Shown piece after piece: positions 7,298 to 13,688 of a DNA stretch of 13,688 nucleotides; the stretch's first letter is position 1; every line of letters begins with the position of its first letter. The stretch comes from JAYWAM01 sp043782425. GTDB taxonomy: Bacteria > Pseudomonadota > Gammaproteobacteria > Burkholderiales > Usitatibacteraceae. Both the position numbers and the translations under genes were made by a program. The notes beneath the pieces were generated by a model, which was given only the letters and a program-made list of their open reading frames with translations, was not told the origin of the DNA and did no database searches. The stretch spans positions 1 to 13,688 of the forward strand of contig JAYWAM010000215.1 in NCBI GenBank assembly GCA_043782425.1, read 5' to 3'.

Positions 7298-9176
7298 GGC
7301 CCTGCTCCCGGTAGCGCGGCAATAGCGCGCAGAAGGTTGCGCCGCCTTCGGGATTGTTGTGCGCCGTGAGCTCGCCCCCCATCGCCCGCACGATTACCAG
7401 TGAAATGGTTAATCCCAAGCCCAGGCCACCGCCGCTGGCTTTGGTGGTGTAGAACGGCTCAAACAAATGCTGCGCCACATCGGGCGGAATTCCCGGCCCA
7501 TTATCTTTGACAGTCACTACAACACTCGCGCCGTCATCGGTAAATTCAACACCCAATTGTATGCGCGGATTTTCCCGCCCGGCTAGAGCGTCGAGCGCAT
7601 TGCGCATCAGGTTGATGAATACCTGTTCAAGACGAACATCGTCACCCAGCACCAGCGCTGCGGCAGCATCCCCAGTGCGACTCACTTCGACACCCAATTG
7701 CTGCGCCCGCGTGACGACCAGAGAGTAGGCATTATCAAGCGCACTCGCGATCAACACACGTCCGAGGCGCGCATCGCTTTTGCGCGAAAATGCTTTCAAC
7801 TGACCGACTATGCGCCCCATGCGGTCGGTGAGCTGTGAAATCGTGGCAAGATTTTCCTGCCCTTCTTTGGTTTGACCGCGTTCAAGAAGCACCAGCGCAT
7901 TATCGGACAGAGTACGCATCGCCGCCAGCGGCTGGTTCAACTCATGCGTCACCCCGGCGGCCATTTGCCCCAGCACGGCGAGCTTGCCCGCCTGCACCAG
8001 ATCGTTCTGTGTTTCCTGTAGCATGCGCTGCGCTGCGTTGAGCTCGGCGATTTTGCCGTGCAGCTCCTCATTGGCGCCGGTCAATTCGGCAGTGCGTTGC
8101 TGAATGCGCTGCTCCAGCTCGCCGTGCGCGCGTTGCAGGGCTACGCGCGCGGCTGTAAGTTCGCGTTGCCGACGTTTGCGCAATCTCAGGAAAAAATACA
8201 GCAACAGAAAAAACGCCGTAGCCAAGGCAGCGGATACACCCAGATTGCGCGCCAGCTCGCGCGTGGAATCCAGGTCAGTGAATAGCAATAACTGCCAGCC
8301 CAGCCGCCCTGTTGAGCGCGACATCACCAACGTGTCGCGGTTATGAAACTCGCCCCCTCCAGCCGAGCCCTTTTGCGGCAAGGCTATGCTGAGCCTCTGC
8401 CCCTCAAGCGGCGGGGCGACGGCCTGCGAGGCAATCGGATCGAGCGGGTAGGCGCCGTATTGACGCGCTTCGCGCATGATGGCGAGCGTGTGCGCTGGGA
8501 TCGCCGTCAAGGTGCGATAGCGCCATCGGGAAACAGAACTCAAAAATGCGACACCGTTGGCATCGGCAACTACAATATCTTCGCCGCTACGACGCCACGC
8601 CTCCTCGGTATCGGCCAGACTGATTTTAACGACGGCTACTCCGATGAGACGCTTATTTTCAAAAACAGGGGATGAGAGAAAATATCCCGGCTCGCCGGTA
8701 GTGGTTCCGATTGCATAAAAGTGGCCTTGCCTGCCTGCCATCGCATCCTTGAAATACGGACGGAAAGCGTAATTTTGTCCGACAAAACTGCCCGGCTCGC
8801 GCCAGTTGCTGGCCGCGAGGGTCGTGCCGTTTGCATCGATGACGTAAATCACAGCGGCGCGCGATTGTTCCTGGAGTAATTGCAGATAGGTGTTGAGTAC
8901 CTGCTGCAAATTTGTATCGCGCGGCTGCAGCAGGAGTCGCGGCACGTCCTGGTGCAAGGTCAACATGAAAGGCAGGTAATCGTACTTTTCCAGCGCGGAG
9001 TCGAGGTTGGCGGCATAGAACTCAAGGCGTTGCGAACTCACCTCACGCAACCCGCCTAGCCGCGATTGCATACTCGCCACATAAGTCAGCAGAAACGCCG
9101 CCGCGCAGGCCGCCACAGAAAGAATCCAGTATTGCCCCGATTGGCGGAAGCTGGCAGCGAAATTTTTCAATGGCAT
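7290..9176 (-). CDS. dctB: DctB-like membrane sensor histidine kinase
   Basis: A 628-residue kinase. Transmembrane helices at ~17-35 and ~312-330 enclose a periplasmic region of about 275 residues. That region looks like a double Cache (PAS-like) sensor of the DctB type (AAVIYVIDANGTTLAASNW, FVGQNYAFRPYFKDAMAG, GYFLSSPV). A coiled coil (~338-395) leads to HisKA with phospho-acceptor H411 in GVTHELNQPLAAMRT. The ATPase domain has the N box (NLMRNALDAL, 523-532), G1 DNGPGIP (558-564), F box FEPFYTTK (572-579) and G2 GGLGLGLTIS. It should sense an external ligand and phosphorylate the downstream regulator. The start codon lies 30 bases after the DUF1850 stop with only a short AAGG nearby, which suggests operon expression. 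The ligand cannot be read from the sequence. Confidence 0.92.
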   Translation of the reverse strand: MPLKNFAASFRQSGQYWILSVAACAAAFLLTYVASMQSRLGGLREVSSQRLEFYAANLDSALEKYDYLPFMLTLHQDVPRLLLQPRDTNLQQVLNTYLQLLQEQSRAAVIYVIDANGTTLAASNWREPGSFVGQNYAFRPYFKDAMAGRQGHFYAIGTTTGEPGYFLSSPVFENKRLIGVAVVKISLADTEEAWRRSGEDIVVADANGVAFLSSVSRWRYRTLTAIPAHTLAIMREARQYGAYPLDPIASQAVAPPLEGQRLSIALPQKGSAGGGEFHNRDTLVMSRSTGRLGWQLLLFTDLDSTRELARNLGVSAALATAFFLLLYFFLRLRKRRQRELTAARVALQRAHGELEQRIQQRTAELTGANEELHGKIAELNAAQRMLQETQNDLVQAGKLAVLGQMAAGVTHELNQPLAAMRTLSDNALVLLERGQTKEGQENLATISQLTDRMGRIVGQLKAFSRKSDARLGRVLIASALDNAYSLVVTRAQQLGVEVSRTGDAAAALVLGDDVRLEQVFINLMRNALDALAGRENPRIQLGVEFTDDGASVVVTVKDNGPGIPPDVAQHLFEPFYTTKASGGGLGLGLTISLVIVRAMGGELTAHNNPEGGATFCALLPRYREQGHA

Positions 9177-9206
9177 CGCCTTAAAGAGTCTCTATCCCAT
9201 TTGAAA

Positions 9207-9584
9207 TCACGCATCGCAGACAAACAGCTCGACCACTTCGTTTTTCTCCAGCGGCCCGGCAAACTCCGCGAGCGGGTGACAGGTGCCCGACCAGCACAGC
9301 GTGTAATCACCGGCATAGACCGAACGCGCCAGACGCAGGCGCTGTTGTACCGGCAACGCCGGCGTGTAATGCCAAACACCGTGTTTCAATACGGCGCCCT
9401 GCGGCGGCTCCATGCCGGCGCCGCTGCCGCGTATGCGCGCCTCGCTCAGTTGAAGGCCGCCTGCGACGACACGGTAATCTTCCTCCCAGAGAGTTTTTTC
9501 AATCGAGTGTGTCCATGCAAGCGTGAATGCCTGAAACGGCAGATGCAACGTCAACCCCAGCGCTGCCAGGCACACTGCGCTCAT
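9207..9584 (-). CDS. DUF1850 protein of a TAXI-TRAP operon
   Basis: A 125-residue protein. The ATG at 9584 overlaps the permease stop as ATGA (9581-9584), a translational-coupling junction; a longer upstream frame to 9764 only overlaps the permease and is not used. The N-terminus is hydrophobic (SAVCLAALGLTLHL), probably an uncleaved anchor or a signal. The DUF1850 signature follows (FTLAWTHSIEKTLWEEDYRV) and, near the end, GDYTLCWSGTCHPLAEF with two cysteines. DUF1850 genes are often found beside TAXI-type TRAP permeases. The molecular role is unknown; an accessory role in transport is inferred from this linkage. Confidence 0.85.
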   Translation of the reverse strand: MSAVCLAALGLTLHLPFQAFTLAWTHSIEKTLWEEDYRVVAGGLQLSEARIRGSGAGMEPPQGAVLKHGVWHYTPALPVQQRLRLARSVYAGDYTLCWSGTCHPLAEFAGPLEKNEVVELFVCDA

Positions 9585-11644
9585 ACCACGGCCAGCCTGC
9601 GATGTTGCCAGTAATGCCAGGCGATGAATGCGGCGGTCATCACAAAACCGATTTCGTCGGTGAGCGGATAAGCGGAGACCAGCATGAAGGCCGCAGCGGC
9701 GGAAAAAATTCGTTCCGCAGGATTGAGCGGCGAGAGCAGAAACCCGATTGTCGCCGCCCCCCACAAGGCAATCGATAGCAGCGCCTTGAACACAACGTAC
9801 GACGTACTCATAACCGTCCAGTCACCTTGCAACATCAGGGCAGGGTCATACACGGCCATGAAGGGAATGACAAAACCGGCCACGGCGATCTGCGTCGCCT
9901 TGAAGCCGATTTTCATGGGCGAAGCTTTGGCGATAGAGGCCGCTGCAAACGCGGCGAGCGCTACCGGCGGCGTGAGGTCGGCCATGATGCCGAAATAAAA
10001 TACGAACATGTGGCTCACAATCAGCGGCACGCCGAGTTTCAGCAACGCGGGCGCGGCGATGGAACTGGTGATGATGTAATTGGGGATGGTTGGTATGCCC
10101 ATGCCAAGCACCAGGCACACCAGCATGGTCAACACCAGCGATAGGAAAATACTTTTCTGGCCGACTTCGAGAATATAGCCGGCAAAACTTGACGCCGCGC
10201 CGGTGAGCGTCAGAATACCGATGATGACGCCGACAATGGCGCAAGCGATGCCCACCGGCAGGGCTTGTTTCGCGCCATCGACGAGGCTCATTTTCATGGT
10301 ATGTAATGTCTTGCCGCCGCCCTTGATGCCGAAGCACGCCGCAACCAGCAAGGCGATGATGGCGAGGATTGGATAGATGCCAAATTTCGCAAACGTGGCC
10401 GCGCCCAGCCCCAACGAAAGCCAGAACACATAGCGTAGCGCCACCACCGACATGCGCGCGGCAACGGCGGCGCCCAGAATCAGGATGGCAGTGAGCGCCA
10501 GTCCGGTCATGCCGGCGAACATCGGTGTAAAGCCGTGGAACAGCATGCCGACCAACGCTGCGAGCGGCAGCACCAGATACCAGTTTTCTTTGAGCGCGCG
10601 CCAGGGGCTGGGGCACTGATCTTTGGGCAGACCGACGAGCCCCGCACGCCCCGCCTCCAGGTGCACCATGCAAAATGCGGTGACGTAGTAAAGGACAGCA
10701 GGGATCACCGCTGCTTTGACAATATCGACATAAGGCACATTGAGCGTCTCGGCCATGATGAACGCGACTGCGCCCATCACCGGCGGCATGATCTGCCCGC
10801 CCATCGATGCGGTGGCCTCGACCGCACCAGCGAACACCGAGGTATACCCAAATCGTTTCATTAAGGGAATAGTGAACTGGCCGACAGTGAGCACATTGGC
10901 GACACCGGAACCGGATATGGTGCCCATGAATCCCGAAGAAATCACCGCCACCTTGGCCGGGCCGCCCTTGGTATGGCCGACCAGACCCAGCGCCAGCGAA
11001 TTGAACAGGTTAATCATGCCGGCGTGTTCGAGAAAAGAGCCGAACAGGATGAAAAGAAAAATGTAGGTCGCAGACACCATGGTCGGAATACCAAAAATGC
11101 CCTCGGTTCCCTGGCCGAGCTGATCGACGACCTGGCTGAATGCGTAACCACGGTGTGCAAGCTCGCCCGGCAGGTATTGCCCGAACAAGCCGTAGAGCAG
11201 AAACGTTCCGCACACCAGCGGCAACGCGATACCCAGAATACGCCGCGCGGCCTCGAATACCAGCACCACCATGGCGCCCCCGACCACGATGTCCATAGTG
11301 CTCGGCTCGCCTGCACGCGCGATCAGATCCGATTCGAATACCCACTGATAAGTACCCAGCACAAAGCTGGTCGCAGCAAGCAGCCAGTCGTACCAGGGAA
11401 TGCGCGTGTGCTTGCCGCGCTGCTTGATCGGATACAGCAGAAATGTGATAGACAGCAGAAAGCCGACATGCAACGAACGAATGACCAAGCTGGAAAGAGG
11501 ATGGAATGCGGCAACAATGAGCTGATAAGTTGAAAATGCCAGCGCCGCCGCGACAACAATTTTTAGCGCAACGCCGCCGAGTTGGCGCTGCGCGCCGTGC
11601 TCGTGAAACTCTTCCTCATGCTGCTGTGTGGGATTTTCTACCAT
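9581..11644 (-). CDS. TRAP transporter fused (DctQM-type) permease, TAXI family
   Basis: A 687-residue polytopic membrane protein in which the small (DctQ-like) and large (DctM-like) TRAP subunits are fused, as is usual for TAXI systems. Conserved large-subunit motifs are present: GFMGTISGSGVANV (238-251), GQIMPPVMGA (283-292), GMGIPTIPNY (514-523) and MADLTPPVALAAF (554-566). Many hydrophobic helices span ~25-670. I chose the ATG at 11644, with AAAAGAGA 8 nt upstream, over the in-frame ATG at 11680, which falls in the intercistronic hairpin. It imports the ligand captured by the upstream binding protein, normally driven by a cation gradient. The stop overlaps the DUF1850 start. The substrate is not predictable from the sequence. 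Confidence 0.93.
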   Translation of the reverse strand: MVENPTQQHEEEFHEHGAQRQLGGVALKIVVAAALAFSTYQLIVAAFHPLSSLVIRSLHVGFLLSITFLLYPIKQRGKHTRIPWYDWLLAATSFVLGTYQWVFESDLIARAGEPSTMDIVVGGAMVVLVFEAARRILGIALPLVCGTFLLYGLFGQYLPGELAHRGYAFSQVVDQLGQGTEGIFGIPTMVSATYIFLFILFGSFLEHAGMINLFNSLALGLVGHTKGGPAKVAVISSGFMGTISGSGVANVLTVGQFTIPLMKRFGYTSVFAGAVEATASMGGQIMPPVMGAVAFIMAETLNVPYVDIVKAAVIPAVLYYVTAFCMVHLEAGRAGLVGLPKDQCPSPWRALKENWYLVLPLAALVGMLFHGFTPMFAGMTGLALTAILILGAAVAARMSVVALRYVFWLSLGLGAATFAKFGIYPILAIIALLVAACFGIKGGGKTLHTMKMSLVDGAKQALPVGIACAIVGVIIGILTLTGAASSFAGYILEVGQKSIFLSLVLTMLVCLVLGMGIPTIPNYIITSSIAAPALLKLGVPLIVSHMFVFYFGIMADLTPPVALAAFAAASIAKASPMKIGFKATQIAVAGFVIPFMAVYDPALMLQGDWTVMSTSYVVFKALLSIALWGAATIGFLLSPLNPAERIFSAAAAFMLVSAYPLTDEIGFVMTAAFIAWHYWQHRRLAVV

Positions 11645-11676
11645 GTCAGTATTCTCTTTTATGTGCGCAGCACAAG

Positions 11677-11695
11677 GCACGCCACGGCGGCGTGT
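11677..11695 (-). promoter_or_regulatory. Intercistronic hairpin between binding protein and permease
   Basis: GCACGCC (11677-11683), loop ACGGC, GGCGTGT (11689-11695) form a 7-bp stem in the 70-base gap between the binding-protein stop and the permease start. There is no T-run. Such hairpins often protect the upstream mRNA and lower expression of the permease relative to the abundant binding protein; that role is an inference here. Confidence 0.4.
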
Positions 11696-11714
11696 CTTGC
11701 CCCCGCACGCCGAA

Positions 11715-12671
11715 CTACTTGATCAGACCAGCTTCGCGGTAGTATTTTTCTGCACCCGGATGCAAAGGTATCGGCATATTTTTAGCCGCGCTCTCTTTGT
11801 TAATCGACTTGGCAGCGGCATGCGACGCAACAAGCTGATCGAGATTGTCGAACAACGATTTGGTCATTTTGTATACGGTGTCCGTCGGAACACCTTCGTG
11901 CGTCACCAGAAAATTCTGCACTGCCGCGGTCTGCACGCTTTCCGTCTGCCCCTCGTAGGTCTTAGCAGGAATCACGGCGCTGAGATAGGCGGCGTCACCG
12001 ATCTTGGCCACTACTTCAGGCGGAATTGCGACGATAACAATTTTCACCGACGTTGATAGATCGCGCAGCGACGCGACACCGAGCCCGGCAGACTGGAGCG
12101 TGGCGTCAAGCTGCCGGTTTTTCATAAGCTCAACCGACTCGCCGAATGGCAAATACTCGACCTTGGAAAAATCCTTGTAAGTCATGCCTGCCCCCTTGAA
12201 TATGGCGCGCGCATTTAATTCTGTGCCTGATTTCGGTGCGCCGACCGAGATACGCTTGCCCTTCAAGTCGGCGAGTGTCTTGATGCCGGAATCAGCGCTG
12301 GCCACGATCTGGATGTAGTTGGGATAGATTCCCGCCACAGCGCGCAGCTTCTTAAGCGGCGCCTTGAATCCGGCTTCCACCTCGCCCTTCCAGGCATCGG
12401 AGAGCGCATCACCCAGAGTGAAAGCGATTTCGCCGCGTCCTGCCTGCAACAAATTCAGATTCTCGACGGAAGCTTTGGTGGCCTGCACCGATGCCCGCGC
12501 CTCGGGGATCGCCTTGCCGTAAATTTGCGACAGCGCCACTCCCAGCGGGTAATACACGCCGCTCGTGCCGCCGGTAAGTACGTTGATATACTGCTGCTGC
12601 GCGTTTGCGGCAGTGACTAACAGCGTCGCGCTGACAATAGCCAGCATTGCGCGCAGGAAAGTATGTTTCAT
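11715..12671 (-). CDS. TAXI family TRAP transporter solute-binding protein
   Basis: A 318-residue periplasmic binding protein. The ATG at 12671 has a strong AAGGAG site 5 nt upstream; the frame stays open to 12869, but that extension covers the promoter and is not coding. Residues 1-24 are a signal peptide (ending VTAANA, then QQQY). TAXI-family features are TGGTSGVYYPLG (33-44), SVGAPKSGTELNARAIF (142-158), the segment around YLPFGESVELMKNRQLDA (173-190), and the C-terminal IPLHPGAEKYYREAG (301-315). It should capture the ligand and deliver it to the fused permease. TAXI proteins studied elsewhere bind compounds such as glutamate or 2-oxoglutarate; the ligand here is unknown. It is the first gene of the operon, directly behind the sigma-54 promoter. 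Confidence 0.93.
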   Translation of the reverse strand: MKHTFLRAMLAIVSATLLVTAANAQQQYINVLTGGTSGVYYPLGVALSQIYGKAIPEARASVQATKASVENLNLLQAGRGEIAFTLGDALSDAWKGEVEAGFKAPLKKLRAVAGIYPNYIQIVASADSGIKTLADLKGKRISVGAPKSGTELNARAIFKGAGMTYKDFSKVEYLPFGESVELMKNRQLDATLQSAGLGVASLRDLSTSVKIVIVAIPPEVVAKIGDAAYLSAVIPAKTYEGQTESVQTAAVQNFLVTHEGVPTDTVYKMTKSLFDNLDQLVASHAAAKSINKESAAKNMPIPLHPGAEKYYREAGLIK

Positions 12672-12720
12672 TAAAGTCTCCTTGAAAGATAAATTATGAC
12701 GAGGCGCCAAACCTTCACAT

Positions 12721-12737
12721 AGCATCCATTGTGCCAA
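12721..12737 (-). promoter_or_regulatory. Sigma-54 (RpoN) promoter of the TAXI-TRAP-dctBD operon
   Basis: On the minus strand the sequence is TTGGCACAATGGATGCT. The -24 GG (12735-12734) and -12 GC (12723-12722) are separated by exactly 10 bases. The -24 block TTGGCAC is a full consensus match, while the -12 block is ATGC where the consensus is TTGC. Transcription would start near 12711, about 40 bases before the binding-protein start. It fits the GAFTGA activator encoded in the same operon. Confidence 0.75.
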
Positions 12738-12752
12738 CAAGCGTAAATCCGG

Positions 12753-12765
12753 TAACGCCTTGAAC
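12753..12765 (-). promoter_or_regulatory. Possible IHF site between activator sites and promoter
   Basis: The minus strand reads GTTCAAGGCGTTA, matching the IHF core TCAA-N4-TTR but missing the first two AT positions. Its place between the upstream activator sites and the sigma-54 promoter is where DNA bending would be expected. The match is degenerate and may be chance. Confidence 0.3.
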
Positions 12766-12807
12766 AGACTAGCATACCTATCCGCAGGAACAAAAGTGCG
12801 CGCCCTC

Positions 12808-12827
12808 TGTGGCTGGAAATCCGCACG
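12808..12827. promoter_or_regulatory. Candidate DctD-type upstream activator site, proximal
   Basis: TGTGGCTGGAAATCCGCACG contains GGAAATCC-GCAC, as in the GTGC-N8-GCAC type of site that I recall for rhizobial DctD. The left half-site is degenerate (GTG displaced by two bases). Its centre is about 95 bases upstream of the -12 element. Confidence 0.45.
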
Positions 12828-12852
12828 TTTCAATAAAAAACATTTCGCTATT

Positions 12853-12870
12853 TGTGCCAGATTCCGCACG
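12853..12870. promoter_or_regulatory. Candidate DctD-type upstream activator site, distal
   Basis: TGTGCCAGATTCCGCACG is an inverted repeat GTGC-N8-GCAC. It shares TCCGCACG with the proximal site, and the two centres are about 43 bases apart, close to four helical turns. Paired sites upstream of a sigma-54 promoter are typical for NtrC-family activators. Confidence 0.5.
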
Positions 12871-12991
12871 GCAGAAATAGCAGGTGATTCGCCGTTTTAC
12901 GAATCTCTAAAATTCTGGGAACGCGAAACCTCGCTCAGGCGAGGCGCCCGGCCACAAGCGTCGTGACGCATCAATCCGTTAAGCCGCAGGT

Positions 12992-12997
12992 TATACT
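12992..12997 (+). promoter_or_regulatory. -10 element of the methyltransferase gene
   Basis: TATACT is a near-consensus sigma-70 -10 hexamer on the plus strand. No good -35 is visible at 16-18 bases upstream, so strength is uncertain. The start site would be near 13004, giving a leader of about 118 bases to the methyltransferase ATG. Confidence 0.4.
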
Positions 12998-13006
12998 TTT
13001 CCCACC

Positions 13007-13117
13007 ATGCCGATCTGCATCGCACCCCAAGTGACAGAACTTGCCCGCAGCGCGCTCGAGCACGCCGACGCTTTACCTGCGCATTCGCGGCAGCGGCGTG
13101 CGACCGGTCACGTTTAG
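13007..13117 (+). other. 36-codon upstream open frame before the methyltransferase
   Basis: An ATG lies a few bases after the predicted transcription start. The frame encodes 36 residues beginning MPICIAPQVTELARSALEHA and ends with TAG four bases before the methyltransferase ATG. It has no ribosome-binding site and matches no family I recognise. It could be a near-leaderless, translationally coupled leader peptide, or chance. Confidence 0.2.
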
Positions 13118-13121
13118 CGTC

Positions 13122-13622
13122 ATGAAACGCTCGCCAGCACAAGATGATTTTGCAGCGCGCCTGCGCACGCCCTTCGCCACGCTCGGCATCCGCACTGACG
13201 CGCGCCACGTTATCGGCATCAGCTTTCTTCCTGCCCAGGTCGCGGCGCTTGCGCCCAAGCGCAACTCTCTCGCCCACCTAGCCTGCGTGCAACTTTCCGC
13301 CTATCTTGACGATCCGCGCTTTGAGTTTGATCTGCCGCTCAAATTTTCCGGTTCGATGCATCAGATAAAGGTGTGGCAAGCGCTGCGCAAAATTCCCGTG
13401 GGCAAGACACAAACCTACGGCGAGCTTGCCGCCGCCATCGGCTCCAGCGCACGCGCCGTGGGCGGCGCATGCGGCAGCAATCCGCTGCCCATCGTGGCGC
13501 CATGCCATCGCATCGTCGCGGCCAGCGGGTTGGGCGGATTCATGGGCGGAACGGGCGATGACACGCTGCGCATTAAGCGTTGGCTGCTGGCGCACGAGCA
13601 GCGTCCGTTTGAGTTGCTATGA
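13122..13622 (+). CDS. ogt: Methylated-DNA--protein-cysteine S-methyltransferase (O6-alkylguanine repair)
   Basis: A 166-residue protein of usual length for the Ogt/MGMT family. It removes alkyl groups from O6-alkylguanine (and O4-alkylthymine) in DNA by transferring them to its own cysteine, a single-use reaction. The active site is PCHR with C128. Family features around it are FQ-like QIKVWQALRKIPVGKTQTYGEL (81-102), RAVGGACGSNP (111-121) and GLGGFMGG. The N-terminal domain is present (TPFATLGIR, ISFLP). I prefer the ATG at 13122 because it gives a normal N-terminus; the in-frame ATG at 13041 adds 27 residues unlike the family. Neither has a strong ribosome site. It is divergent from the transporter operon and probably unrelated in function. 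The symbol follows the family; it could equally be named after ada/MGMT-type paralogues. Confidence 0.9.
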   Translation: MKRSPAQDDFAARLRTPFATLGIRTDARHVIGISFLPAQVAALAPKRNSLAHLACVQLSAYLDDPRFEFDLPLKFSGSMHQIKVWQALRKIPVGKTQTYGELAAAIGSSARAVGGACGSNPLPIVAPCHRIVAASGLGGFMGGTGDDTLRIKRWLLAHEQRPFELL

Positions 13623-13662
13623 ACAGATTCTGGAAAGTGGAGGATGGGAGGAGATTCCGTAG

Positions 13663-13678
13663 GGTGCGCTTGCGCACC
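13663..13678 (+). repeat. Perfect hairpin GGTGCGC-TT-GCGCACC downstream of the methyltransferase
   Basis: A 7-bp perfect inverted repeat with a 2-base loop lies 41 bases after the methyltransferase stop. There is no T-run after it within the window, so an intrinsic terminator is not supported. It resembles a dispersed GGTGCGC-type repeat common in some betaproteobacteria (from memory). Confidence 0.55.
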
Positions 13679-13688
13679 GTTACGAATG

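Noticed and set aside
9066..9614. Plus-strand open frame of 182 codons
   Set aside because: Antisense to the kinase start and the DUF1850 gene; its arginine- and glutamine-rich product is typical of a shadow frame in GC-rich DNA.
9585..9764. Longer start for the DUF1850 gene
   Set aside because: The extension overlaps the permease C-terminus and is unlike the family; the ATGA overlap at 9581-9584 gives a normal DUF1850 length.
10973..11533. Plus-strand open frame of 186 codons
   Set aside because: Antisense to the TRAP permease, which carries strong family motifs; the product has no recognisable domain.
12672..12869. 66-codon N-terminal extension of the TAXI binding protein
   Set aside because: It would bury the signal peptide and cover the sigma-54 promoter, whereas the ATG at 12671 has a strong AAGGAG site.

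Overview
The window looks like the chromosome of a Gram-negative proteobacterium, most likely a betaproteobacterium. That is an inference from the moderately high GC, the many short TGGATTCCC/GGGAATGAC palindromic repeats, the sigma-54/DctBD-type regulation and the DUF4143 ATPase subtype. No rRNA, tRNA or CRISPR array was seen.

Left part (1-3933, minus strand): one reading frame open for 1311 codons, running off the left edge. It encodes a Sec-exported protein with an SpvB/TcaC-like N-terminus, six Ca-binding FG-GAP/VCBS-type motifs, a TcdB-middle-like segment and then RHS/YD repeats. The C-terminal end, where a toxin tip would lie, is outside the window.

Middle-left (3934-5962): a gene-poor, repeat-rich island. 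It holds several copies of a short palindromic repeat family and a broken AAA/DUF4143 ATPase that has lost its nucleotide-binding N-terminus. A ~95 bp inverted repeat, about 87% identical by hand alignment, brackets this pseudogene.

Middle and right (5963-12671, minus strand): a five-gene operon transcribed right to left. The order is TAXI-type TRAP solute-binding protein, fused TRAP permease, DUF1850 protein, DctB-like sensor kinase, DctD-like sigma-54 activator. The last four genes overlap or nearly touch. Upstream of the binding protein I find a GG-N10-GC sigma-54 promoter (12721-12737), two DctD-like upstream sites about 43 bp apart, and a possible IHF site between them and the promoter. 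The likely logic is a self-contained circuit: the kinase senses a ligand outside the membrane, the activator switches on the operon through sigma-54, and the transporter imports the ligand.

Right edge (12992-13688, plus strand): a divergent O6-methylguanine-DNA methyltransferase gene with its own -10 element, followed by a short perfect hairpin. The 12672-13121 intergenic stretch holds both sets of control signals.
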